Shown here in pieces: positions 14,461 to 23,552 of a DNA stretch of 50,753 nucleotides. This DNA is from Deltaproteobacteria bacterium (GTDB taxonomy: Bacteria; Desulfobacterota; Desulfovibrionia; Desulfovibrionales; Desulfovibrionaceae), in the NCBI GenBank assembly GCA_031285295.1, contig JAITWK010000003.1:1-50753 (forward strand), read 5' to 3'. Numbering within the stretch: position 1 is the stretch's first letter; each line of letters begins with the position of its first letter. The notes beneath the pieces were generated by a model. That model worked only from the letters and a program-made list of their open reading frames with translations, had not been told where the DNA came from and searched no databases. The translations under genes were made by a program, and so were the position numbers.

Positions 14461-16728
14461 CTAACCACATTTATTATAGCCACAGTTCGGACAAGAGCAG
14501 CAACCTTCGAGGAAAACCAGTTCAGACTGGCATTCCGGGCAGGAAGCGTTCAGCGGGCGGCCGCCATCCACCGGCAGATGCGCCTTGAGGTAGCGGTTTT
14601 CCAGCACCCAGGCCATGGCGTCCGGTATGGACTGCACCACACCGTTCTTGCCCTTCTGAAATACTGGCGCGTCGCCGCCTATGCCCTTAATCTGGGCCAC
14701 CACCTCTTCAACCGAAATGCCGGATCGCAAGGCCAGCGAAACCAGACGCCCAATCGCTTCGGCCTTGGCCATGGTGGAGCGTCCGGATTTGCCAATGGTG
14801 GCAAAAAGCTCAAAGGGCTTGCCATCAACTTCATTGATGGTCACATACATCTTGCCGTGCCCGGTGTTCACCCGCTGCGTGAAGCCATAAACCAGATCCG
14901 GGCGTCCGCGCACGGCGCGTTTGCTTTCCTCGCCTTCTTCCTTTTTGGCTCCGCCTTCCCCGGCATAAAGCACCTGCACGCTCTTGCAGCCATCACGGTA
15001 CACGGTAACGCCCTTGCAGCCCATTTCATAGGCCAGCCAGTAAATCTGGCGAATATCGTCTATCGTGGCCGTATTTGGCAGGTTCACGGTCTTGGAGACA
15101 GCGTTGTCGGTATAAAGCTGAAAAGCGGCCTGCATCCGCAAGTGCCAACCCGGCTCAATATCCATGGAGGTAACAAAAACCTTGCGCAAATCCTCGGGCA
15201 AAAAATCCAGTTCGGCAATGCGCCCGGTTTCGGCCACTTTTTCCATCAGCTTGGGGCTGTAAGCATCGGCAGTCTTGAGGGCCTGCTCGAAATGCGGATT
15301 GACCTCCACCAGCTTTTCGCCATCCATAACATTGCGCGAAAAGCTCAAGGCGAACAAGGGCTCGATGCCGGAAGAACAACCGGCAATGATCGAAAGCGTA
15401 CCGGTAGGCGCTATTGTGGTCACAGTGGCGTTGCGGAAAGGACCGAGATCCCTTTCCTTCAACGCGGAAGTCTCATAGGCCGGAAAAGCGCCGCGTTCGC
15501 GGGCCAATTGCCGCGAGGCGGCCCTGGCTTCATCGCGTACAAACTGCATGACGTTTTCGCCCAGCTTGATCGCCTCCTGGCTGTCGTAGGCAATGCCCAA
15601 CTGGTAAAGCAAATCGGCCCAGCCCATCACACCGAGGCCGATTTTGCGGTTCTTGCGCACGTTTTCAGAAATTTGCTCCAGGGGGAAGACCGAGGCGTCA
15701 ACCACGTTATCCAAAAACCGCACGGCCAGATGGATGCAGCGCTTGAGTTCATCCCAGTCGATACCAGCCTGGGCGTCTTTTGCAGAGTTGCCGCCAGAAA
15801 CGGCTTGTCCGGCAGGCAGGAAAAACCCGGCCAGGTTCAGCGAACCCAGATTGCAGGCTTCGTAGGGCAGCAGCGGCTGTTCGCCGCAGGGGTTGGTAGA
15901 TTCCATCTCGCCCTGATCCGGAGTGGGGTTGTCGCGGTTGATGCGATCAATAAAAACAATACCCGGATCGCCGCTTTCCCAGGCTTTTTGCACCAGAATC
16001 TCAAATACTTCCCTGGCCTTCAGGCAGCGCACCTCTTCTTTGGTGCTCGGGTTCACCAGGGGGTAGTCGGCATCGCTTTCCACCGCCTTCATAAAATCTT
16101 CGGTCAAGGCCACGGAACGGTTGAAGTTGTTGAACTCGCCCTCGCGCTCCTTGGCTTTAATAAACTCCATGATGTCCGGATGATCCACGCGCAGAATGCC
16201 CATATTGGCCCCGCGCCGGGTGCCGCCCTGCTTGATCTGCTCGGTGGCGGTATTAAAAATGCGCAAAAAGGAAAGCGGACCGGAAGCCACGCCGCCAGTG
16301 GAACCCACGCGGCTATCCTTGGGGCGCAGGCGCGAGAAGGAAAAGCCGGTACCGCCGCCGGATTTGTGAATCATGGCCGCGTGTTTGACGGCATCAAAAA
16401 TTTCCTCAATGGAATCGCCCACCGGCAGCACAAAACAGGCGGAAAGCTGCCCCAGCCCGGTTCCGGCGTTCATCAGCGTGGGCGAGTTGGGCAAAAACTT
16501 CCAGTCGGTCATCAGCTTATAGAAGGCCAGGGCCAAATCTTCGTCCTGCCAGGTAGAATCCTTGTACTTGGCTTCTTCACCGGCAATGGCCGAAGCCACG
16601 CGCCAGAACATGGCCTGGGCGTCCTCGATATGTTCGCCTTCCAGCCCTTTGCGGTAATAACGCTTGGAAAGAACGGTGGCAGCATTGGGGTTGAGCTTTA
16701 CTGCGGGAAGTTTTGACGGTTTTTTCAT
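14461..16728 (-). CDS. nrdJ: Adenosylcobalamin-dependent ribonucleoside-diphosphate reductase (class II)
   Basis: Reduces ribonucleotides to deoxyribonucleotides using a B12-derived radical, working with or without oxygen. 755 residues: PNSPTLMNAGTGLGQLSACF (first active-site Cys and substrate-binding Ser), GTGFSFSRLRPK, the radical-site loop NPCGEQPLLPYEACNLGSLNL with catalytic Cys and Glu, APTGTLSIIAG, and an end rich in Cys pairs (CPEC, CCSCPNCGYNKCG) that relays reducing equivalents. The C-terminal domain after residue 600 (RPDLVYGFTQRVNTGHGKMYVT) is typical of the long NrdJ subgroup. No class I or III enzyme is in the window. The gene is monocistronic; a terminator-like hairpin lies in its leader. 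The start lacks a strong ribosome-binding site. Confidence 0.94.
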   Translation of the reverse strand: MKKPSKLPAVKLNPNAATVLSKRYYRKGLEGEHIEDAQAMFWRVASAIAGEEAKYKDSTWQDEDLALAFYKLMTDWKFLPNSPTLMNAGTGLGQLSACFVLPVGDSIEEIFDAVKHAAMIHKSGGGTGFSFSRLRPKDSRVGSTGGVASGPLSFLRIFNTATEQIKQGGTRRGANMGILRVDHPDIMEFIKAKEREGEFNNFNRSVALTEDFMKAVESDADYPLVNPSTKEEVRCLKAREVFEILVQKAWESGDPGIVFIDRINRDNPTPDQGEMESTNPCGEQPLLPYEACNLGSLNLAGFFLPAGQAVSGGNSAKDAQAGIDWDELKRCIHLAVRFLDNVVDASVFPLEQISENVRKNRKIGLGVMGWADLLYQLGIAYDSQEAIKLGENVMQFVRDEARAASRQLARERGAFPAYETSALKERDLGPFRNATVTTIAPTGTLSIIAGCSSGIEPLFALSFSRNVMDGEKLVEVNPHFEQALKTADAYSPKLMEKVAETGRIAELDFLPEDLRKVFVTSMDIEPGWHLRMQAAFQLYTDNAVSKTVNLPNTATIDDIRQIYWLAYEMGCKGVTVYRDGCKSVQVLYAGEGGAKKEEGEESKRAVRGRPDLVYGFTQRVNTGHGKMYVTINEVDGKPFELFATIGKSGRSTMAKAEAIGRLVSLALRSGISVEEVVAQIKGIGGDAPVFQKGKNGVVQSIPDAMAWVLENRYLKAHLPVDGGRPLNASCPECQSELVFLEGCCSCPNCGYNKCG

Positions 16729-16762
16729 GTCTTGTGTGCCTGGCTTAAAATTATTGAAAGCT

Positions 16763-16804
16763 AAAAAATATCCGCCCGAACCGGCGTTGTCGGCCAGACG
16801 GGCG
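16763..16804 (-). promoter_or_regulatory. Terminator-like hairpin in the nrdJ leader (candidate attenuator)
   Basis: On the minus strand CGCCCG (16804-16799) pairs with CGGGCG (16778-16773), with inner GGC/GCC pairing, followed within a few bases by six T (16768-16763), about 35 bp before the nrdJ start. Because the upstream rsmB already has its own terminator at about 16968-16995, this hairpin lies inside the nrdJ leader. No conserved cobalamin-riboswitch B12 box was seen. Confidence 0.45.
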
Positions 16805-16959
16805 TCTCAAAAATAACATCCGATTATTAAAACATTCTTACTCCAAGCAGGGCAAAATTGAAATAGCCCGTATAGTTATGCCTGTCCAAGTTCATTTTTA
16901 TAACTATTTAAAATTTAAAATTTTATTCCATGCTATTTATTTTGAAAGTTCACAGTTAC

Positions 16960-16995
16960 AAAAGCAAAGCCGGTTGCACATTTGTGCAACCGGCT
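16960..16995 (-). terminator. Intrinsic terminator of rsmB
   Basis: AGCCGGTTGCACA (16968-16980) pairs with its complement at 16983-16995; on the minus strand it is followed by TTGCTTTTG. It lies 22 bp after the rsmB stop. Confidence 0.8.
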
Positions 16996-17016
16996 AAAAC
17001 ATTATAAAAACAATAT

Positions 17017-18531
17017 CTAAGCTTGCTGTTTAAGCACACAACCCCAAAAGAACTCGCGCAAGGGAGAATCCGAAGCGGTCTGCCAAATATGCTCCTGCTC
17101 GAAATCCGGGTGTCTTTGCAGGAAAGCGCTGACCTGATCCTGGTTCTCTGCCGGGTTGAGCGTACAGGTAAGATAAATAATGCGCCCGCCGGGCAAGAGG
17201 GCGGACCTTGCCGCCTCCAGAATTTCCCGCTGGGTTTCCCGCAAGCGTTCCAAATCTTCAGGCCGCCGCCGCCAGCGTATTTCCGGGCGATGCGCCAGGG
17301 TGCCCAGTCCCGAGCAGGGCGCGTCAATCAAAATGCTGGCAAATTTACCGTCAGAAGCTTCTTGCGCAGAAGCAAAAACAAGTTCCGGCATGGCTATAAC
17401 AGTGTCCTCGCCAAACAGCCTGGCGAAATCATCATTAAAACCACGCAACCGATTCGTATTGGCATCACTAAGCCTGGCTACCGACACCCCCTGCTCCAGT
17501 AGGGCCATACTTTTACCGCCCCGGCCAGCACAGGCATCCCAAATGGGAGTAGCCCAGGTTTCCGGCTGCAAAGCCCAAAGAGCTTCGTAAGCGGCAGCGG
17601 ACTGGCGGCTGGCCCTCCCTTCCTGAAGCAGCAACTTAAGCGGCTGTCCGGGCCGGGTGGAGCGTCCGATCAATGCTACTCCGGCCGGGCCTACCGGAAT
17701 GGCTCCCGCTTCCTGCCTGAATTCGTGCAAAAGCTGCTTCCAGCCCGGCTTGACCGCGTTGATACGCAAGCCGTAAGGCGGTAGGCTGATACCCGCTTCC
17801 AGATAACGCCGGGCGTCTTCCGGGCCATAAGCGGCCAGCCAGAGTTCGGCAATCCATTCAGGAACGGCGTAGTAAACAGCCAGAAAGGCAGCGGAAACAA
17901 AAAAACCCGCTGTGGCGGTTTCAAGCTTGTCCCCGGATTCCAATTCAGGTCCTGCTTCCACTGCCGGTTCAAAATTTGTTTCAATCTTTAGTCCGAGCTT
18001 CGCGGCATAATAAGCCGGATTACGGTATTCGCTATCCAGACCGCGCAAAAAGGCCCGCAGTACGCCGTTGCCCACCCCGGCCAGACCTTGCCCAAAGCGG
18101 TTGCGCAAAAGCTCCACCGCCCAGTTTACTCCGGCATGCGGCGGAATTCTGGTGTGCGCCAGTTCATAGGCGGCCAGTTCCAGAACCAGCAGCATCTCGG
18201 CGGGCAGTTTGTCCGGCTTCGCCAGCTTCTGGCGCAAAAACCAGCTTAAACGCAAATGCAGACGCAGCACGCCATAGACCAGCTCGGTACACAGGGCGGC
18301 ATCGGTCGGCATCAGATTGGACTCGCGCAGGCGGCGGTCCAGCGCGGCCTGGGAATCCGGCGCTTTGCTCCAGCCGCTTCCGTCACTTCCGCCAGTCCTG
18401 TTATTTTCGCCGGTTACATCGCTTCCGTCACTTCCAGTGGAGAGAACTTCACTCAAAACCAACAGGGCCGCGGCCCGTGGATCATGATCGGCCCGATACT
18501 TCAAGCCGGAATTATTACTTTTTTTCTTCAT
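17017..18531 (-). CDS. rsmB: 16S rRNA m5C967 methyltransferase RsmB-like
   Basis: Methylates cytosine 5 in 16S rRNA (position 967 in E. coli numbering) using AdoMet. 504 residues: an N-terminal NusB-like RNA-binding domain (to about 200, with DAALCTELVYGVLR and VNWAVELLR), then a Rossmann-fold domain with motif I DACAGRGGKSMALLE, motif IV DAPCSGLGTLAHRPEIRW (PC pair) and motif VI YLTCTLNPAEN (catalytic TC). Near residues 30-52 there is a Gly/Ser/Asp-rich insert (GSDGSDVTGENNRTGGSDGSG) encoded by a short imperfect direct repeat, not typical of the family. The whole family length is about 430, so the insert and some linkers make it long. A sister enzyme of the RsmB/RsmF family remains possible. 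Confidence 0.87.
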   Translation of the reverse strand: MKKKSNNSGLKYRADHDPRAAALLVLSEVLSTGSDGSDVTGENNRTGGSDGSGWSKAPDSQAALDRRLRESNLMPTDAALCTELVYGVLRLHLRLSWFLRQKLAKPDKLPAEMLLVLELAAYELAHTRIPPHAGVNWAVELLRNRFGQGLAGVGNGVLRAFLRGLDSEYRNPAYYAAKLGLKIETNFEPAVEAGPELESGDKLETATAGFFVSAAFLAVYYAVPEWIAELWLAAYGPEDARRYLEAGISLPPYGLRINAVKPGWKQLLHEFRQEAGAIPVGPAGVALIGRSTRPGQPLKLLLQEGRASRQSAAAYEALWALQPETWATPIWDACAGRGGKSMALLEQGVSVARLSDANTNRLRGFNDDFARLFGEDTVIAMPELVFASAQEASDGKFASILIDAPCSGLGTLAHRPEIRWRRRPEDLERLRETQREILEAARSALLPGGRIIYLTCTLNPAENQDQVSAFLQRHPDFEQEHIWQTASDSPLREFFWGCVLKQQA

Positions 18532-18559
18532 TTACATCACTTGGTGTTGATAAAACAAA

Positions 18560-18684
18560 ATAGCGCCTAAGTTTGCCGTCAGACTAGGAAGGCGAGTTTT
18601 TTGCGTAGGGAGTGTACTCTTTTCGTACTCGACCGGAGCAAAAAACGATGCCTGACGACGTATCACGGCAAAATCAGGCGCTAT
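18560..18684. repeat. ~125-bp inverted-repeat element, copy 1
   Basis: Bounded by ATAGCGCCT (18560-18568) and its complement AGGCGCTAT (18676-18684), with internal complementary segments (TTTGCCGTCA near the left, TGACGACGT...CGGCAAAA near the right) and a core containing GGGAGTGTACTCTT and CGTACTCGACCGGAG. The reverse complement of 27143-27271 matches it over nearly the whole length (roughly four positions in five by eye). It fills the gap between the Lon-like gene and rsmB. It has no coding capacity of its own, so a MITE- or REP-like element is the best description. Confidence 0.8.
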
Positions 18685-18687
18685 AAA

Positions 18688-21207
18688 TTAACTCTTACCG
18701 GATTTAACCGCATACTTAGTCAACTCAGCCAAACGCCGGTCAACTTTGGAAAAGAGAGATCCGGGCGTGAAGCTGCCGTCCTTGCGCAGACGTCCGCAAG
18801 GCAGCCCGGTCAGCAGTTCCATGGCCTCGCTGATATGTTCTACCGGATAGATATGAAACTGCTTGTCCTCAATAGCTTGCAGCAGGGCGGGCCGCAAAAT
18901 CAGGTGCTCAAGGTTGTCCCTGGGCAGAATTACCCCTTGATTTCCGGTCAGGCCGTGCCGCTGGCAGACCTTGAAAAAGCCTTCCACTTTGGCAATTACT
19001 CCGCCAACAGCCATGATCTGTCCGGACTGGCTCAACGCACCGGTAAAGGCCAGGCTGAGGTCGATCGGCACCTGGGCGATGGCGGAAAGCAGCACGGCCA
19101 ACTCGGCCCCGGAGGCGGAATCGCCCTCCACTCCCGCGTAGCTCTGCTCAAAACAAATACTGCCAGTAAGATAAAGCGGCTTTTTACGGGCAAACTGGGA
19201 AACCAGATAGCTTTTTAGGATCATTATGGCTTTGGTGTGGATTGGCCCGCCAAGCTCGGCCTCGCGCTCCAGATCGATAATACCGTCATGCCCGACGCCC
19301 ACGGCGCAGGAAATTTGATGCGGCAGCCCGAACTCGAAATCGCCGTAATTGCTTACTGAAAGGCCGTTCACCACGCCAATGGCCTGACCGCTGGTCTTTA
19401 CCTTGATCAGGTTGCGGTCGTACTCGTCCATAAAAGCGTCTTCCACCAGATTGGCCCGGAAATCGCGGGCCAGCATGGCTTTACGCAAAAGCTCCGCGCC
19501 AACCAGCTCACACCCTTCCATTCTGGCCATGGCCGAAGCTTCCAGCATAATCTGGCGCAGCAAGGGTATTTCCAGCGAAAGGTATTTTTGATCCTCCAGC
19601 AGCAGCGAACCGCAATCAATCAGCGCGGCCAGCGCCTCGCGGTCAAAATGCAGGAGTTTTGCGTCCTCGATGATGCGCCGGATATGCTTCAGGTAAACCT
19701 TTACCCCGGCGGCGTTGCGCGGAGTACGGCGCGACATCTGGGCCTTGATGCTGAAAAATTTGCTGAAGCGTATATCGCCCTGATACAGGCTGTCATAAAC
19801 ATAATCGTCGCCAATCAGGATAACCTTGACGGACAAATCCAGAGGCGCTGGCTTGATGCCCTTGGTCTTGGCCCCGTCACCATCGCCGGAATCATCCAGG
19901 CGGGCCTGACCGGAGCGCAGGGAGCGCATCAAACCTTCCCAGGCCAGCGGGTGTTGCAGCAAATCCTCTACCGGCATAACCAAAAAGCCGCCGTTCGCCT
20001 TATGCAGGGAACCGGCCTTGGCCAGGGTGAAATTGGTAACCAGCGCGCCCAGTTCCGCCTCACGTTCAATGCAGCCCAGCAAGTTATGCACAGTGGGATG
20101 ATCTTCAAAAATTACCGGAGCGCCCTGCTGCCCGCCGTTATCCACAAACAGGTTGACGTCATAACGATAGAAAATATCCGGACTGCCCGCGCCGTCATAA
20201 CCGTGCGGCACGCCATATGAGGGACCATGCGCAGGGCCGTATGCGGAACCGGAAGCCTGAAACGGCCCAGCGCCCCCGCCCGCTCCGCCTGCCGCCGGAG
20301 GCTGCGGGCCATCCTGCTGCATGACATAAGGCGGCAGAAAGTAATCCAGATTTTCCAGAATATCTTCCCTGACCTTGGCAAAATATTCCGCAGGCAAGCC
20401 TTCGGCTTCCGGGGCAGCGGCATCGGCACGGTATCTTTCCGCCAGCGGGTCCAGTACATCGCCAACGAATTCGGCGGCCACCTCTTTTTCCAGATTGCGC
20501 TCGCCTTCCAGAAAATCCTGCTCCATGCGGCCAAGCTTGCGCAGAAAAACGTGCAGTGACTGAGCCAGGGAATCGCCTTTGAGCTTGATGTTATCGCGCT
20601 CGGCGGCTTCAAGGTTATCAAAATCCTGCTCGTTCAGCCGCTTGCCGTCCACCAGCGGATAAAGGGTCATGGCGCCGTTTTCGTCCAGATCCAGCTTGAA
20701 GCCTTTGCCCCCGGCCACCTTGTCCATGCGCTTGATGATGCGGTTGCGCCCGTCCTGCAAATCCACCTGAAGCGAATTGCGCCGCTTGATATAGCTGTCA
20801 CGCTCCATAAAGGCGGGCAATTCCTTGCGGATACGGTCAATCGCCTTATTCATGGCGGCCTTGAACCTGGCCCCCTGCCCGGCAGTCAGCTTGAACAGCA
20901 GCGGCGCATCCGGCTTGTCAAAGTTATGCACATAGACCAGATCCGGCGGCGTCACCGCCTTTTTGGCCCTTGGCTGCAAAAACCTTTTCAGCATGTAGGA
21001 TCGACCCAGATTGTTATCACCGGACAAATATACATTGTAACCGGGATCGGAAATATTCAGGGCCAGTTCCAAAGCGGCCAAAGCCCTGGGCTGCGGCGGT
21101 ACAATGCCGTTGCCCAAGGGGATTTCGGCGCTGCTTGCATAAGGGATATGCGCCGGTTTAAGGCCGGAACGCAAACGCTCCGCGCTGATGCCGTCTTTTT
21201 TCTGCAT
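18688..21207 (-). CDS. Lon-like ATP-dependent protease (AAA_32 / LonB-type Ser-Lys)
   Basis: 839 residues. The N-terminal AAA_32-type region has a degenerate Walker A (SGDNNLGRS, Arg in place of Lys), coiled-coil-like helices (LQDGRNRIIKRMDKV to about 270) and a Gly/Pro/Tyr-rich linker at about 305-345. The ATPase part with GGFLVMPVEDLLQHP and VKVILIGDDYVYD follows, then the Lon protease domain with the Ser-Lys dyad in EGDSASGAEL (Ser about 699) and GGVIAKVEGFFK (Lys about 740). This is the YcbZ/LonB-like subgroup, cytosolic, with unclear substrates. It begins 43 bp after the RNase II gene on the same strand, so it is likely in that operon. A repeat element follows its stop after 3 bp. Confidence 0.85.
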   Translation of the reverse strand: MQKKDGISAERLRSGLKPAHIPYASSAEIPLGNGIVPPQPRALAALELALNISDPGYNVYLSGDNNLGRSYMLKRFLQPRAKKAVTPPDLVYVHNFDKPDAPLLFKLTAGQGARFKAAMNKAIDRIRKELPAFMERDSYIKRRNSLQVDLQDGRNRIIKRMDKVAGGKGFKLDLDENGAMTLYPLVDGKRLNEQDFDNLEAAERDNIKLKGDSLAQSLHVFLRKLGRMEQDFLEGERNLEKEVAAEFVGDVLDPLAERYRADAAAPEAEGLPAEYFAKVREDILENLDYFLPPYVMQQDGPQPPAAGGAGGGAGPFQASGSAYGPAHGPSYGVPHGYDGAGSPDIFYRYDVNLFVDNGGQQGAPVIFEDHPTVHNLLGCIEREAELGALVTNFTLAKAGSLHKANGGFLVMPVEDLLQHPLAWEGLMRSLRSGQARLDDSGDGDGAKTKGIKPAPLDLSVKVILIGDDYVYDSLYQGDIRFSKFFSIKAQMSRRTPRNAAGVKVYLKHIRRIIEDAKLLHFDREALAALIDCGSLLLEDQKYLSLEIPLLRQIMLEASAMARMEGCELVGAELLRKAMLARDFRANLVEDAFMDEYDRNLIKVKTSGQAIGVVNGLSVSNYGDFEFGLPHQISCAVGVGHDGIIDLEREAELGGPIHTKAIMILKSYLVSQFARKKPLYLTGSICFEQSYAGVEGDSASGAELAVLLSAIAQVPIDLSLAFTGALSQSGQIMAVGGVIAKVEGFFKVCQRHGLTGNQGVILPRDNLEHLILRPALLQAIEDKQFHIYPVEHISEAMELLTGLPCGRLRKDGSFTPGSLFSKVDRRLAELTKYAVKSGKS

Positions 21208-21250
21208 AAAGGTTCAATCTCCAAAGCAAAATAATAGCGCGAAAATAATC

Positions 21251-23551
21251 CTATTCTTCCAAAACTTCCATGATTTGTATCTCATTATAGAGCGGATTGA
21301 TCTTACCCAGCCGCACACTGACACGCGCACCCGGCTGAACGCGCTCCCCGAAAAGACGCCGGGGGCCGCGCAGATACAACTGGGCCTGCTCCACCATAAT
21401 ATTGACAAAATGGGAGTTTTCCTCGGTTACCACCGCATCCCAGTATTTCAACCCGCCCCGCTCTTTTTGGCTGCGCTGCTCCTGCTGCTGAAAATAGACC
21501 AGCTTCCAGTAGCGGGGCCGGAAGCGCTGGCTCTGCCCCACGCTATCCAGGCGGGAATTCACCAACGGCAACAGGGCGGCCAGTTCTTCCCGGCTCAGGG
21601 GTGGGTGTCCATCGCGCAGCATGCCCAGCACCTGGGCTTCATTCAACAGATCCGGATAACGGCGCAAAGGCGCGGTAAAACTGGAATAGAAATTCAGGCC
21701 GAGCCCGGCGTGCGGCTTGGCCTCCAGGCTGAAAATAGATGGCGGCAGCGCTTTGAGTACCTTGGCGATTTCTTCTTCCTTACGCCAAATTCCGGCAAAA
21801 TCCCTGGGCAAAACCACATCCTGCGAGCGGTAAATCAGCGGCACACCGCGCTCGGTAGCCCAACGCGCCAGAGCGTAAGTTGCCGCAACCATCAGTTCGC
21901 CTACCAGAATCTGACAAAAAGGCAGGGGCGGACAAGGCTCTACCACAACTTCCGAACCGTTCAATAAAATTTCTATTTCCGGCCGCTCGGTAATTACCGC
22001 CCCGGACTCAATGCGGCGCTTGCGCAACTTACCGGCAAGTTCGGAAGCGGCAATCAGCATACCGGCAAAAGGTGCGGCAGGGTTGGTGGAACAGCTTTCC
22101 AGCGCAGTCTCGCTCCTGGCTTCATCCTGCTCCTGAGTAAACATGGACTCGGTCCAATCCGCGTCCGCCCCATTGTCTGCCCCATTGGACATCAACGGTT
22201 CGCACTGCTTCTGGGTAAGGTTGGCCCGCACCCGCACCCAGGCGAGGGCAGGTTCAGCGTCAAGCAATTCCGCCTCTGCGCTGAAACGCAGCTTAATCAG
22301 CAGGGCCGGGCGCAGTTTACCGGCGTTAAGGCCAAAAAGATCCAAAGCCAGCGGCTTCGGCAACATAAAGTGTTCGGCTTCAGGCAGATAAAGGCTGGTG
22401 GCCCGGCGTAACACGGCCTTGTCCAGATCCGACCCAAAAGGCCAAACCAGAGCCGGACAGGCCAGGGCCACGCAAACCCGGTAGCCATCGCCATCGCGCT
22501 CCACGCCAACAGCGTCATCCCAGTCGCGGGTGCTGTCCGGATCCACGCTGACCAGGTCAAAATCATTCCAAAACACGGGCAATTCAAGCTGGTCACCCAG
22601 CTCTGCCTGCCCCGTCTGACGGCTTGTTTCAAGCTGTTCTGCTCTTTTTTCAAACTTATCGATAGCTTCTTTTATCTGATCAATTTCAGCTTGCCAAGGG
22701 CAGTGCCATTCCGGATCCGGATCATAATCGGCCCGATCCAGCCAGAAGTTGTGGTGTTCGGGCAAAAGCCCCCAGGCGATAGCCAGGCACAAGGGCAGGT
22801 GCGGGTCTTCCGCCGCGCTTTTGGCGGACAGGGTCTTGGTCAGCAGTTTCCAAAGGCCGTCCGGGTCATGGGCATCCGGGTCGGCAACGCGCTCCAGCAA
22901 AAGCTGCTGCAAACGCCCGGCCAGATCCGGACCGCTCTGACTGCCATGGCTGGACGGGCCGCTGAACAGGGCGGCGGACTGCTCCGGCGTAAGCACCCGG
23001 CGCTGTTTAACTGCCTCGTAAAGATTGCGGAAAACCTCGGCTCCCACGGTAGCCAGTTCCATGCGCCGATCTTCCTCTTCCTGCTTCGACTGGCGCAATT
23101 CCACCTGCTCGGCTGGATAAACCTCAAAAACCGGCGGAGAAAACTTGAAGTGTGTCTTTTGGGCCAGCAGGGCCTGCCCCATGGCCGCTACCTGATCCAC
23201 GTCCGGCGCGGGCCAGACCAGTTCGGCAAACCAGGCGGCCTCGGCCTGACGGATCTCGCCCTGGGCAAGTTCCCAAACCTGGTCCAAATCCAGCCCGGCA
23301 ACCAGTTCTTCACGCTTTTTGCGGTGCGCCTCAAGCCTATCCTGAATTTCCTGACGACTGGGCACGCCGGAATAGGCCGGGCCTATCCAGGGCAGCAAGC
23401 GGCTGGACGGCAGTTTCATCTCGCGCTTGTTGATGGTCCAAAGGCGCAACTGGCCGGACTGCTCCTCCAGAACCCAGGCCTGCACGGCGCGGCCCGCCTG
23501 CATCAGTTCGACAATGCAACCGGGGGCAGCGTATTTTACGGAATTGGACAT
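21251..23551 (-). CDS. Ribonuclease II family exoribonuclease
   Basis: 766 residues. RNB catalytic domain from about 330: DPDSTRDWDDAVG holds the Asp cluster that binds Mg, and YSSFTAPLRRYPDLLNE matches the conserved YxxFTxPxRRYxDL signature; an S1 domain at the C-terminus (RVQPGARVSVRLGKINPLYNEIQIM). Hydrolyses single-stranded RNA 3' to 5'. The N-terminal 320 residues are long and less conserved, with VELRQSKQEEEDRRME and a helical stretch, and an acidic/Ser insert occurs within the RNB domain (NGADNGADADWTES). The gene starts one base after the stop of the AICAR transformylase gene, indicating tight cotranscription. rnb and rnr (RNase R) are both possible names; I leave the symbol empty. 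Confidence 0.85.
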   Translation of the reverse strand: MSNSVKYAAPGCIVELMQAGRAVQAWVLEEQSGQLRLWTINKREMKLPSSRLLPWIGPAYSGVPSRQEIQDRLEAHRKKREELVAGLDLDQVWELAQGEIRQAEAAWFAELVWPAPDVDQVAAMGQALLAQKTHFKFSPPVFEVYPAEQVELRQSKQEEEDRRMELATVGAEVFRNLYEAVKQRRVLTPEQSAALFSGPSSHGSQSGPDLAGRLQQLLLERVADPDAHDPDGLWKLLTKTLSAKSAAEDPHLPLCLAIAWGLLPEHHNFWLDRADYDPDPEWHCPWQAEIDQIKEAIDKFEKRAEQLETSRQTGQAELGDQLELPVFWNDFDLVSVDPDSTRDWDDAVGVERDGDGYRVCVALACPALVWPFGSDLDKAVLRRATSLYLPEAEHFMLPKPLALDLFGLNAGKLRPALLIKLRFSAEAELLDAEPALAWVRVRANLTQKQCEPLMSNGADNGADADWTESMFTQEQDEARSETALESCSTNPAAPFAGMLIAASELAGKLRKRRIESGAVITERPEIEILLNGSEVVVEPCPPLPFCQILVGELMVAATYALARWATERGVPLIYRSQDVVLPRDFAGIWRKEEEIAKVLKALPPSIFSLEAKPHAGLGLNFYSSFTAPLRRYPDLLNEAQVLGMLRDGHPPLSREELAALLPLVNSRLDSVGQSQRFRPRYWKLVYFQQQEQRSQKERGGLKYWDAVVTEENSHFVNIMVEQAQLYLRGPRRLFGERVQPGARVSVRLGKINPLYNEIQIMEVLEE

Positions 23552-23552
23552 T

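Noticed and set aside
14383..16716. Open frame of 777 codons on the plus strand opposite nrdJ
   Set aside because: It is the complementary shadow of a clear class II reductase; it has no ribosome-binding site, domains or plausible composition.
16729..16966. Cobalamin riboswitch upstream of nrdJ
   Set aside because: Expected for a B12 enzyme, but no B12-box-like sequence (such as GCCACTG on the minus strand) is seen in the leader.
18601..19218. Open frame of 205 codons on the plus strand near the repeat element
   Set aside because: It starts inside the repeat element and runs antisense through the Lon-like gene.
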